DNA of 36,659 nt from Spirogloea muscicola. Lineage: Eukaryota; Streptophyta; Zygnematophyceae; Spirogloeales; Spirogloeaceae. Shown piece by piece: positions 9,992 to 21,384 of the stretch (position 1 is its first letter; the number at the start of each line of letters is the position of its first letter). The position numbers and the translations under genes were made by a program. The stretch covers positions 1,231,007 to 1,267,665 of the forward strand of contig WELB01000010.1 of assembly GCA_009602725.1 (NCBI GenBank). Reading direction: 5' to 3'. Below the pieces are notes generated by a model. It had not been told where the DNA came from and did no database searches. It saw nothing but the letters and a program-made list of their open reading frames with translations.

Positions 9992-12900
9992 ATGGGGATC
10001 CTATCACAGCAGGACGTGGAGGGGGGCGCTGCTCATGCGCCATGCTCGCTACCCTGCTTCGGCTTTGAGGGCTTTGAGAAGCGGTTGGAAGTGGAGTTTT
10101 CTCCTGCGCCCTTCTTGAGCAACAACAATAAGGCCGGCCTGCGGGCGCTGTCTCGCGCAGCCATTGATGGCTTCCTCGCGGCTGCTGAGTGCACCATCGT
10201 CTCGCAGCTTTCCAACGATCTCATGGACTCGTATGTCCTTTCTGAGTCCAGCCTCTTCATCTACCCTCACCGGGTCATTGTCAAGACCTGCGGCACCACA
10301 CGGCTTCTGCAGAGCATCCCATTGCTGCTGGAGAGTGCAGCGGACTTGGGCATGGCGGCCATGCGATGCAAGTATACGCGCGGCTCCTTCCATTTTCCCG
10401 AGGCGCAGCCATATGGTGGCAATTTTGCAGAGGAGGTGAAGGTCCTGGAGGAGCATTTTGGCCACTTGGGGTCCGGTGGTCAATCATATGTGCTGGGGAA
10501 CACACTTCAGTTTCCCAATTGGCATGTGTATGAGGTCAGTGCTGAGCAGGCGGCAGGCTGCAAGCCCCTGTACACCTTGGAGATTTGCATGACCAAGCTG
10601 GACCGCAAAGTGGCCAGCCAATTCTACCAGGGTGCAGGCTATGACTCCCCGGCGGCACTCACCAAGGCCTCGGGGATTAGGGACCTGCTCCCACTATCGG
10701 ACATCAACGACTACTGCTTCGAGCCCTGCGGTTACTCCATGAATTCGATCGAGCAGGCGTCTCACTCAACCATCCACATCACGCCCGAAGAAGCATTCAG
10801 CTATGCTAGCTTCGAGACCCAGGGGTACGATGCGGAGAATGTGCAGCTGGGGAAACTTGTCAAGCAGGTGGCTGAAACTTTCAAGCCGGACTGCTTCTCG
10901 GTGGCCTTGCATGCTGCTGGCCTTTCCAGTACCACAGTCAAGGGTGCCTCCTGGGCCAAAGCTGTTCCTGTTCCTGAGCCCTATGTGTGTGATGGGACTA
11001 GCCGGCAAGATTTACCTTGTGGAAGTGCCGTGGTCTTTCACAACTTCAAGCTGCGCAAGTTAGTGGAAGCAGGGCAAGAGTGTGTGCCACTGTCTTTGGC
11101 CCTCCCAGAGCCACTGTCTTTGAAGTCATTGCCACAGCCTACTGAGCCGTTCGGTAAGTCTATGAAATATGGCTGTGTTGTGCGAACGTTTGTATATGAA
11201 ATCGAGGCCATAGTTGTTGCTGATTCTTTCTGGCTTTGTGCTTTACTTGTTTCTCCTACTTGTTACTTTGAGCAATTTGTTATCCTATTACCCTTCTATT
11301 TAGCTATACGCAATCCCGTCAGCCTCAATAGTTCTTTCTGTGTATAAGCAGTAGGCAGTCTATTCTCATGTGACAGTTGGTCGTGCGCTCTTCTCTTCTT
11401 TATGTGGCTTAGCTTGGCATGCCACCTTTTGATTTCTAATTGGGCCACACTTACTTCGTCACTCATGTCTTGTTGCCTTTGCAGGTAAAGCCAGGTTTGA
11501 TGCGATTGGCTCAACCTTGACTGACATGGACTCGTACGTACGAGCCGTCGTGAAATCAACCAATTCCGAGGATGCATTCTACGTGCTGGACATTGGCCTG
11601 CTGGTCCGCCTGTACCACCAGTGGCAGGAGGCTCTACCGCGCGTGCAGCCCTTCTACGCAGTCAAGTGCAACCAGGACGCAACACTCCTTGCCGTCCTAG
11701 CATCGCTGGGTTCCGGGTTTGATGTTGCCAGCAAGGCAGAGATGGCAGCTGTGATGGCTATGGGTGTGCAGCAGGGCAACATCATCTACGCCAATCCCTG
11801 CAAGCTCCCCTCCCACATTGAGGAGGCTCAGGATAGGGGCATACGCCTGACAACATTTGACAGTGAGGACGAGCTCTACAAGCTGAAGAAGATCTACCCC
11901 GAAGCCCATGTAGTGCTGCGCCTGCGGGCCGACGACCTGAATGCACGCTGTCCCCTGGGGACGAAGTACGGGGCAAACATGGATGAATGTCAGGGGCTCC
12001 TTGCCGTGGCAGCCTCTCTGGGCCTGCATGTTGCTGGGGTCGCCTTCCACGTCGGCTCGGGAGCATCTGATGGTCGCTCGTATTTTGATGCCATTGCTGC
12101 TACCAAGGACATCTTTGATATGGCTGAAAGCATGGGCCTTCCCAAGATGACCATTCTGGATATTGGCGGAGGCTTTACCTCAGCTGGCGGCCACGGAGCA
12201 AGCTTTGAGAATGCCGCTGCTGCTATAAATGAAGCACTTGAGAAGTTCTTCCCTGAAGATACGGGAGTGAAGGTGAGCAAGTCAGCAGTTTTTGCAGTCA
12301 GAATCTTTGGTCTACGTGTTTGAATGTATCATGGTATGTGGTTTGCTTATTTAGCACTAAACCTGCTGTTTGTTGACAAATCACATTCTCTGGCCTTTGC
12401 AGGTGATTGCAGAGCCAGGCCGTTACTTCGCTGAGGCACCAATTACTCTGGCAGCACAAGTTTTTGGCCGCCGCATGCGGGGCAGGTCCCATGCTCGCTC
12501 CGCCGAGTACTGGATCAACGACGGGATCTATGGGTCCATGAACTGCTTGCTCTACGACCATGCTGAGTTGACAGTCAGGCCCCTGCAGTGTGCTGCCGTG
12601 CTCTCGGCTGCACCTGCACCACCCATCAAGTCCACCATATTCGGGCCAACCTGCGACGGCCTTGATACGGTGTTGCGGGATGTGTGGTTGCCGCAGCTTG
12701 AGTGCGGTGACTGGCTTGTGTTCCCTCGTATGGGCGCATACACAAAGGCCGCAGGATCAAGCTTCAACGGTTTCAACACAGCCGATATTCGCACCATGTA
12801 CGTCTACTCGGAGGAGCAGGGCAGTGATGATGAGGCAGCAGAAACGTGCGAGTCAGATAGCGAGGGGACAACAGATGATGATGATGACTGTCGCGCAGGA

Positions 12901-13008
12901 CTGAGTGATGATGCGAACCCATCAGATTCATCGCATGCAGTGGGGCTATCTGCGTACCATGCTGGCAGCAGCAGCGAGGAGGATGACGATGCATATGACC
13001 TGCCTTAG
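9992..13008 (+). CDS. Bifunctional S-adenosylmethionine decarboxylase-ornithine decarboxylase fusion
   Basis: Exons 9992-11153, 11485-12272 and 12403-13008 total 2556 nt, giving 851 residues and a stop. The N-terminal half is AdoMet[14 protein letters not shown] (E26, E29), the self-processing site YVLSESS (cleavage expected at E85|S86, making the pyruvoyl group), KTCGTT (C100), and [13 protein letters not shown]. After a linker of about 50 residues comes eukaryotic-type [11 protein letters not shown] (PLP lysine near K448), [38 protein letters not shown] (D690), GPTCDGLD (catalytic C734), MGAYT and FNGF. A strongly acidic Ser/Asp/Glu tail of about 65 residues ends the protein. ODC makes putrescine and AdoMetDC makes decarboxylated AdoMet, the two substrates of spermidine synthase. 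The intron joining the halves is GT-AG and keeps frame (phase 1), and no TGTAA signal is seen inside it. If that intron is retained, the ORF ends at 11347, giving AdoMetDC alone with a hydrophobic tail. A separate ODC gene starting at the ATG at 11526 cannot be excluded without transcripts. Both active sites look intact. Confidence 0.85.
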
Positions 13009-13738
13009 CTTAGTCCAGGCATAGGCTCCTCGTGCACCTGGCCTGCTCGGTGCTCCTTAGGAGCCAGTCCTTCTAGCCTAATTACATGTGTGGCTTTCAA
13101 ATATTGGTGCTGGCTCCCTTGCCCTTTTGGGAGGGATGCTGCACATTTGCATCTGAATGATTACGGAAATCTGCTCATCTTTGCTACATTGCCAGTGCTT
13201 GAACACATTTCAATGATGCAATGCATTTTGGCATTGTAGTGCTGGGCTTTGACACCCCCCATCTTATTCGTGGAGTCCTGCAAGAATCTCCTTGTGCTGG
13301 TCTTAATTCATGTTCTGAAGATGACTATCCTTATTTGTAAGCTTGCAAGTAGATGGATGTAGTAGTGTGGTTAGTTCTCATCGGCTATGAGCACCTACAT
13401 CACGTACACTGCTTGTGCAGCATAGTAATCAGTTGCGTATATCAGTCCACTGTCAAGAGCATCCTTTCAATGTTGACCATGGAACATTGTAAAGCCATAC
13501 AGGCTAGAGAAGCGTCCTTTGGCTCCTTGGCTGTACAGGAAGTTCTCATTGAGTTGCTAGAAGGGAATAAATGGAATGAATCACTTTGAGAAAGAATAAT
13601 GAATGGTAAGTGCAGGCACAATGAAACAACACTCAGCATTTACGCAGCTTTCTTTTAAGCTGGTGCTTGAGCTGTAAGAGGGCAAGGGAGCAGATGAGGG
13701 CAAGGTCCATGAGCATGTGGCAGTATTCAGCTGGCGAC
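13009..13738. other. Convergent intergenic region, 3' UTRs
   Basis: This lies between the stops of the polyamine gene and the nucleotidase gene. No coding signal is visible. TGTAA occurs near 13336 and 13487, at distances plausible for 3' processing of the + strand transcript. Confidence 0.6.
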
Positions 13739-16700
13739 TCAAAACATGTCGGCTAGGAGGTCATTGACTGTGGTCATGGGGCCGTCATCCTGCGAGCATG
13801 CAACCCATGTCAGGGTTGAGCACATTGGCGAGCTGTGCAGCTCGAGCCCTTCCTCAAACCCTCGGTGCCAGTGCCTTCTAGAGCAGCGCATGAGAGCTAA
13901 GTGAAGCACATGGACTTGTTGTACATTCAGGACAGGTTTCGGCCATCTGAAATGCAGCTGCAGAGAGCTTGCTGGTGCCAGCACACGAGCAAGATAGAGA
14001 AAGAAAAGGCACGCCTGAGCTGGGGCATTGCCAATGACGTGTACAATACCAGGATGACGATGTCAAAGGAGGCCACATAGGTGTCGAACCACTTGTTGAC
14101 ATTGTCATTCCTGCATTGAAGGAGACATTGTGGCCCCTGCTTGAGTTCACAGCCGCAGTGCTGGCAGAGAAATGAAAGCGCTGGCAACATTATAAGCAAA
14201 TATTTGAGCAAATTCTTGTTAAGCTGCTATTTCGATGCCTGGCACCGTACAAATTCTGCAACTCTCTGGCTACATATGTCCTGCCAGAACTCTAGCTAAC
14301 CTTGTAGCCAGAACATGCGCTTGAAGATTGACATGCTTGATGGCAGGAGAGTGTAGGGGCGTGAAGAATGTCCTTACAGGAAGCCAACTGTGATGCGATT
14401 CTCGTATGGCACGCCATTGGACATGCCCAGGTCGCCGAGGTGGTCCCCAAGGAGCAGGACATTGGTCCGCCCCTTGACAATGGCAGTGCCGGTGTCATCA
14501 ATGTGGGTCCCCGTGCCATCAGCACAGCAGTCTGCTTCCTCGCCAGGGAGTGGCGCTGCCAGCTCAAGCGCGTGCTCGTTCTTGTTGAGCACGTGAATGA
14601 TCCGCCCTGCAAGTCAACAAGCCTCATCCTTAACATCAGGTATCATCTCTCAGGGCTTGGATACAATATTTACAAGACTCAAAAGCTACGGCTTGTCATC
14701 TGTTATCACTTCTAGTGTATGCAAGAATTGAATGCACCAAGACTTCATCACTGCTCCTTGACCAGTCCTGTCAAGCTTGTCAAAAGGCAACCTCCCTGTG
14801 GACATTATTGAGCGGCTGAGATGCAGCAGCTTGCATCAAGGTCGGCTGCCGCTTCTTACGGACCTCTGAAGGTGGTCAAGTTGCCAGCATCATCAAAAAC
14901 CATGCGGTTTGAGACTACGCGGATGTTGGGAAATGTGCGGTGCAACTTCTGCCGCACTACCTGCGACGCCTCGTTTTATGTACACTTTGAGGAAATAATC
15001 TAGAGCAGCATGCCCAGGCAGGCAGAGCAGACACTTTGGCACGATTTGCACGCCAGTGCTGCTGGCAGCTGTGCAGATTAGTCCAGGAAGGAGCTGCATA
15101 GAATTTGCCGCTCAGCATGAAGACTGAAGCCCTTGATCTGAAACCCACATCCCTAATCCCAAAGAGGCTGCAGCCTGAAGCGCACCTCTTCGATGACGTC
15201 GGCGAGCCCAGCTGAGAAAATAAGCAGCGGCACATCCCATGCCTGAAGCAGCCGCAGATTTGGGGTTTGAGAGTAGCAAATACAGTCAGGAGCAAATGAG
15301 TGCTGAACGCGTGACTGCTGGCGACCCTAAGCTCCACATTCAAGTGGCTACGGTGGTAGTAGGTGTGAACGTTGATAGACACACAGAACTGCTTAAGTGC
15401 TTGACAGACTTGACTAATCAAAGACTAATCAAAACAGCATAAGTCAGCTTGCAAGGATTAAAGCTCCATTGAGCAGTGGTCAAAGTAGTCAGTACCGCAA
15501 GGGCTTCAAAGAGGGCAACACAGTCGTCCCTGAACGCGATATTGCCGCCGGCCACGGAGCGCGCAATGGCCGCCCGTGTCAGGCCGCCCTCGAGCAGCAC
15601 TGCGTGGCAGGCCGACCACCTACAGCCTCCGAAGGCCAGGTGCAGATTGGAAACGTGAGCACAAGAAACTCAAAGCTAATCTCAGATCCTAACTCACTCT
15701 CTTGACTCCAAACCTGCCCTAATCCCTGACTTGTGTACTTGCCCTACAATCTCTGATTCTTGTACTTGCTGGTCTAGAATGGTCAATTAGAGTGGGGCTG
15801 CTCTGACAGAATCAATAGATTGGTCACAGATTCTGAGTGGTCGTACTGCTTAGCTACTCTGCGATCAGGGCTTGCTGGTGGAAGGGTGCAGAGCTCACCA
15901 CTCGTCCATGAGCCGGAACTTCTCGGCAAACGGGATGGCGGGGTCGACCTCCATGGGGTAGTACTTCTCGTTCAGCTCGCGCCGCCGGTCGTTGTAGCGC
16001 GCATCGCCCTGGTCGACCAGGGCATGGCTGCCTGGCAAGACAGCGGCGATGCGCCCGCGGCTGAACTCAGATGCTGTAGCGCGCACTCAAGCTAGACACT
16101 AGTCACCATAAGACAATGACATTCACAAGACACAGCCACTTGGACACAATTGAACACAGATCTAGCTATCGTTACTTCAGTTGAGGGTCCGGAGCCAGTC
16201 CCCAACCAGCTACTTGGGCTGCCTGAGAAGGAGAGATATGGTCGGGCAAGACTCACTCTGGCCTCGCCGGCCGCCGACCATGAACTTGGTCAGCGTCATG
16301 TCGAAGTCGGCAATCACCTGGCAAGGGCGGCTCGCGGTGGGCCTCAGTGGGTGCTCAGTGGGCAACGGCCGCTCCAGTCCAGCAGCACCTCGGCATGAGT
16401 GGTGGACCAGCCAGATGCTGCCTTCGCTCGTCCAGCGCCCCCAACGATTAGGGTTCATGGTTTAGATTAAGGATCTAGAAGGTTTAGGTCGTAGGGTTTA
16501 GGGCCAAGATTTAAGTGTCTAGGTTTCAGGATTTAGGATTAGGGGTTGACATCTAGGGTTTTGGGTTCGCGGCGAAGTGAAATCTGTGCCGGGTTGTGAC
16601 GCCTGAGCCATGATGCAGGACCCCTCGATCGCATGCCCGGTGACCCCGACCCATGTTGACCCAGACCCGCCTGCAGCTTGGCGGCGCCGGCGCGCCGGAA

Positions 16701-16846
16701 GGCAGCCTTCTTGCGCTCCAGCGCCGCGGGGTCGCCGACGACCACGCCGCCGGGCAGCCGCGGCGGCGCCACCGACGCCGCCGCCNNNNGGCGGCGGCGG
16801 CGGCGCGCGCGAGGCGCGACGGCGGGGGCGGGGGCGGCATCGCCAT
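13739..16846 (-). CDS. Cytosolic 5'-nucleotidase III / pyrimidine 5'-nucleotidase (UMPH-1 family)
   Basis: A HAD-superfamily enzyme that dephosphorylates pyrimidine nucleoside monophosphates. Exons in transcript order: about 16846-16671, 16317-16257, 16031-15899, 15619-15496, 15242-15186, 14960-14864, 14606-14378, 14110-14050 and 13789-13739. Key segments: DPAALERKKAAFRRAG; VIADFDMTLTKF (HAD motif I, DxDxT, with nucleophile Asp); GGRRGQSSHALVDQG; LNEKYYPMEVDP; LLEGGLTRAAIARSV; PLLIFSAGLADVIEE (motif II); VVSNRMVFDDAGNL; LLLGDHLGDLGMSNGVPY (the motif IV acidic pair); and FLNDNVNKWFDTYVASFDIV. The frame is kept across all junctions. Intron 1 seems to use a GC donor (CAG|GCGGGT). The start is uncertain because four N (16786-16789) in a GCC repeat break exon 1; the ATG at 16846 is the best candidate. 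It gives roughly 330 residues, near the family length, and is probably functional. Confidence 0.88.
16439..16565. repeat. Degenerate telomere-like tract (TTTAGGG) in nucleotidase intron 1
   Basis: About a dozen degenerate TTTAGGG-related units (TTAGGGTT, GGTTTAG, AGGGTTTAGGG, AGGGGTT, CTAGGGTTTTGGG) fill about 125 bp of the intron between exons 1 and 2 of the 5'-nucleotidase gene. This is the most extensive such tract in the window. Confidence 0.8.
16786..16789. other. Sequence gap (NNNN) in a GCC repeat inside exon 1
   Basis: Four N lie within a GCC/GGC repeat in the predicted first exon of the 5'-nucleotidase. The true length and frame across the repeat cannot be read. Confidence 0.95.
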
Positions 16847-16961
16847 GGATCCCCGGCCGGTCACGGCGAGCGCTGACAGCGGTGGCTGCCGTTTGTGCCC
16901 GCCGTTAAATGGCGTCGCTGCCATTCCACTCCTTCCTCCGCTTCTCGGCCACATTCTTCTC

Positions 16962-16996
<35 letters not shown>

Positions 16997-17135
16997 ATTG
17001 GGCGGCGGCGGCTCGGCCGCGGGACCTGCGGCCTCCGGCGGCGGCGGCCAAGGCCTGACTCGCGCCGGCCGCCTCTCCCGGACTCTCCGGGGGTCTCCCG
17101 GCCTGCGGGAGCGCCCGGAAGACTAGCCGGGGGCC
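16847..17135. promoter_or_regulatory. Short divergent promoter of the nucleotidase and sphingosine kinase genes
   Basis: Only 289 bp separate the two predicted start codons on opposite strands. The interval is GC-rich and contains about nine perfect GCC units at 16970-16998. A shared bidirectional promoter is inferred from this spacing; no defined factor site was recognised. Confidence 0.6.
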
Positions 17136-20100
17136 ATGGAAGCCGCGGGCGCGACGGCGGACGTGCGCGCCGACGGCGAGCCCGCGACGGCCACCCTCGG
17201 CCCGCGGAGCGTCCTGCGGCTCAGCGGCGGCCGGCGGCCGCCCGCCGAGATCAGCCTGCAGGTGCGCTGATCACGGCACTGTCGCCCTCGCTAGCAGGCA
17301 GCGAAACGGCCACGCTGATTGTGAGGCAATGTGCATCCGTCACGACGCCTCTGCGGCCTGCTTCAGCACCGCGAGGCTGCGATTCTTGAGACGATGGTTC
17401 AAGCCTCAGCTTATGCAGCTAACACCTTGGTTGGCTGTGGATATTGAGCAGGAGGACGTCCTGGGGTTCAAGCTCGACAAGGCGTCCCTGAGCTTGGCGC
17501 TGTTCCGGCTGGAGAGGCGGGCCTGCTTTGGCGGGCAGAGGAGAGTACGCAGGGACCTCCTGCTTGAGTTTGACAGCGCCAAGGCCGCCTCTGACTTCTG
17601 CGCCCAAGTGGAAAGCGTTTTTGAACGCTTTGGTGGGATTTCTCATCCTTATTGTCAGTGCAGGCGACAGTGGCAGAAAGTTGTTGTAGGCACAGGCTCA
17701 CTGCACTACTCTGTGTGCTTATGCCGCTGCATTGGTTGGGATACTGTGGATAATCGCAGTGATTTTGCAGCTAATATGGTGGTCATACAGGCCTGCACTC
17801 ACTATACGATCTATCAGATCACTTTGAGAAGACACATACTGTGCTGCAGATGAGTAGCTCATTTTCCGGCTTGTACGTACAAACTTGTATACGTGATGAC
17901 CTTAAGACAGGAAGTCATAGGTCTGACAGATATCCTTCTGTTACACTGCGTCAGGGCGTCCAAAGCGCTTGTATGTGATACTGAACCCAGAGGGTGGTCA
18001 GGGAAAGGCGAGACAAATCTTCAAGAAGGACGTGGAGCCCCTGTTCCAAGCTGCCAATATCGACTACACTATACAAGGCATTGCATCTCCCCTAAGCACC
18101 TATCCTGGACACGATTGCTTGCCGTGTGAGATGGCTGTAACTTTTCTAACTATCATCACCAGCCATCTTACTTCAGATCAGGTCAGTACTAACTGCGAAA
18201 GGTTAGATAGTCAAAAGGCCCCAGGTATTGCAAAACAGGAGGTGTCAGTCGCTTATCTCTTGCACATCCTACTTCTACTCTCTGAAGTCTCATCTGGGGG
18301 CTCACTGAGCAGCGATATGCTTGATCTGCAGAGACGCAGTACCACAGGCATGCCAAGGAGCTGGCAGAAGAGCTTGAGTTAGAGGCTTATGATGGGATTG
18401 TGTGCGTCAGTGGCGATGGCATCCCGGTGGAGGTCTGTATGACATTAATTACTGGGGCATGTTTCGCTTTTACTGGAGAGTAAATCGACTGTCTTTGCAT
18501 ATTGGTTTGGGAGTCCCCCACTGCTGTTCAGATCTTTATCGTTGCTGCAGTAATTGCCACTGTCAAGAGTCTGAATATGTACAAAGAACCCGTGATACTG
18601 GAGGTGCAGGTTGTCAATGGTTTGCTTCAAAGAGGTGACTGGGAAAGGGCAATCAAGATTCCCATCGGGCACATTCCTGCAGGCAAGGCCATTCTTTGAA
18701 GATTCTCAAGTTGAGGCACATGTATGTGTTCACTGAAGTTTGACACTTGGGCTTCTTTTCTGCTGGCCTGCACATCTGCGCTGCTCTGCTATACTGTATA
18801 TACTACAATGTACAATCGTTTGCATGTCTCATGGCAGGCAGAAGTGCAATAACCTTGCTTGCTGATGGTTCTGAGCTCGTGTGGTCTGAGCTCTGAGTTC
18901 TGAGACCTGAGCTCTTAGCTTGTGCCAGTCCTCCAACATGGGGCATGCTGTGGGCAGGTTCCGGCAACGGCTTGGCTAAATCTGCCTGTCACTTAAGTGA
19001 TGAGCAGTGCACACCAGGCAATGCTGCGCTCCTGGTCATAAGAGGTAAGTGCTTCCTAGCAATTTCTAGATGCTTTTGTGTACGCTACCTGCTAGATCTC
19101 AACAGGCATACTGTCTCAGCAGCCATAAGAACGGACTTTGTTAGCTGTTAGCAATTCACTAAATGTAAACCTCTTGGAAGCGCAGACAACTGCTTTGTCA
19201 CTGAGCCCTTGCAGCATATCATTCTTACAACAGGCAATACAAGAAGTATGGATGTGGCCACTGTTTCTCAAGGGGACATCAACTTTCGGAGTATTCTCAA
19301 TATCACGTGGGGTATGTAGTGGGCTGCCTTAAGCTCGCAAGCAATCTTGAATTCAAGAAATCCTCAGTAAGGGCTTCACAGAGGCTGTGAGCTTTATTGA
19401 GCTGCTTCATTGCTGCTGGAGTCGTCTGACTGGCTTAACCAATTAAATTTGACTCAAATTAGGATGCTGCAGGTTTGACGAGCGATGTTGATGTGGAGTC
19501 TGAGAAGTACCGATGGATGGGGGGCTTCCGCCTGACATTTCAAGCTATCATCCGAATCCTGTTTCTCAGGCGATACCGTGGTACCTTTACTTATATTCCA
19601 GCTGAAGATGCACGTGCAACAGAAGAAGTACGAGTTGACATGCCCTCAAGCCAAGGTCCGCATTGCATCTTCCTTTCAGTCGGAAATTATGCAGCTTCAC
19701 ATTTGCAGCTGTGCATGACATCCTTTATCAGTCACAACACCATCGAGCCTGAGGGCTTCTGTACTAGGGCCTTGGCAGGTGTGCTACGGGAGAGCCTGCT
19801 GGCAGGAGATAACGATCCATTTCGATCCGATTCAGCTCGAAGTCTTGGTCTGGACACGGACACAAGTCTCGCAGCAGAAGAGGGCGGCCAGTGGAAGACC
19901 ATAGGCGGCACTTTTGTCCTGGTCTGGTTGCAGAACACACAGTGGGCAGCAACAGACATGCGAGCAGCCCCTAATGCAGAGGTCTGCACACTCACTACTG
20001 TGCAGAGCAACCAGTTGTCAACTTCTGGCTGCAGAGGTGCAGCAGAAATTGAAGCTGGAGCAGCTTACTTTGAAGTCATTAACATGTGATGAAATTACAT

Positions 20101-20656
20101 GTACTCAGCAAATCAAGAGTATGCAGGGAGATATTTCTGAGTTCCATGCAGATAACGCATCACTTTTGATCATCCGCAGTTGTCAGATGGGTGCCTTGAT
20201 GTACTGGTTGTTCAAGACTGTAGCAGGCTACAGCTGCTTAGTCTTTTCTTGAAGATTGAGGCAGGAGACCATGTGAAGTCCAAGTTTGTGCAGTATTTCA
20301 AGGTGAGTCAGCAGTTACTTTTCTCAATAGCCACATTGTCCTGATTGTCTGGAGTTGCACCAAGTTGAACTCTTGCTGCTCTTCATGAAAAGTTTGCTGC
20401 TCTTGCATGACAAGCTGCAAGCATGTCGTATCATGTAGTCATATCTGTTGTTTATTTGTACCAGATTCGTGAGGCTAAGTTCCTGCCAGGCAACAGGCTG
20501 GGGAGCAGTGGGCACGGAGGGTACATCTCTGTTGATGGCGAAGTTGTGGCGCGGGGGGAGGGCCTGGCGCCCCATCTGCGCGACTTGATGGAGTACTCAG
20601 TGCCTTTGCAGGTCACTGTCAATCAGGGGGTTGCAGCTGTTTTCTGCTCAAGCTGA
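17136..20656 (+). CDS. Sphingosine (long-chain base) kinase
   Basis: Phosphorylates sphingoid bases at C1. Exons: 17136-17261, 17452-17632, 17955-18077, 18332-18432, 18610-18682, 18958-19044, 19234-19311, 19473-19981, 20180-20302 and 20465-20656, totalling 1593 nt and 530 residues. All phases agree. The sequence follows plant SPHK from end to end: ISLQEDVLGF; C1 LNPEGGQGKA (about 112-121); QETQYHRHAKE; C2 GIVCVSGDGIPVEVVNGLL with the DGK-type SGDG; C3 PIGHIPAGSGNGLAKS; SMDVATVSQGD; LTSDVDVESEKYRWMG (C4); WKTIGGTFVLVWLQNTQW; LSDGCLDVLVVQDCSRLQLL (C5); and VDGEVVARG near the C-terminus. The insert between FTYIPAE and GGQWKTI (residues about 305-380) is poorly conserved and could hide an intron. 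Introns 3 and 5 use apparent GC donors (CAAG|GCATTG and CAG|GCAAGG). TGTAA occurs near 20845 in the 3' region. Confidence 0.92.
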
Positions 20657-21384
20657 GCTGCTGCCACTTCTATGTTGCTGTTGATGTGTATACAGACTGC
20701 ATTGTGCGAGTGGCGGGGTACAGCAGTTGCCCTCGAGGTCGCTCTGATCCACCTGTGCACTGCGGACTGTAGAAGCTTCAAAAGCTGCCAATGTGGGTTC
20801 CTCTAAATTGCCTGTCGCGTGAAATTGGGTGGAGCATTCAAGAAGTGTAAGTTGGGGTACATCTTCAGTCGACTAAATTGTCAAAGCCTGTCAGTGATCT
20901 CACAGTCAAAGGCTTGAATGGTGGTGTAGTGGCTGTGCGCCTCAGCTGGAGCAGATGAGAGAATGTAGTCTACTTAAGCTACTTGGCTTGGGAAAGGTAG
21001 CAAGCGATTCACTGAAGTTTACAGACCTGGAACGGGTCGACCTGAAACGAGCAAAGCAGAGCCGGAGTCCCCGGGGCAGCTTTTGCCTCAAAACGCAAGG
21101 CCCGTGGTGATTAGCCCCCCGCGAATCAAGCCCTGGTCCCAAGAGCAGCCAACGTGAGTGCAAAAGCACAGTGCAGTGTTCTGGATGCCTGTCATGCTTA
21201 GGCAGTGCAAGCATGCGAATGCCAGTGCTTGTGATGAGCAGCTTATCTTTGAGAAGAGGTGAAGGGTCCGAGGCAGAACATGGTAATCTAAGATGGCAGC
21301 TATTCAATTGTGGGATAGAGGAAGTGGGACTGCAGACATGTAGCTTCTTCTTTCTTGCTTCCCTGGAAGTATCTATGATCCTCT
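20657..21384. other. Intergenic region between sphingosine kinase and the LINE
   Basis: No gene recognised. It contains the sphingosine kinase 3' UTR with TGTAA near 20845, and probably the 3' untranslated tail of the minus-strand LINE. No clear target-site duplication or poly(A) tail was found. Confidence 0.5.

Noticed and set aside
16553-16954. 133-residue minus-strand ORF as the nucleotidase N-terminus
   Set aside because: After the N gap it is in the wrong frame. The conserved DPAALERKKAAFRRAG segment lies in another frame, so only the start region is shared.
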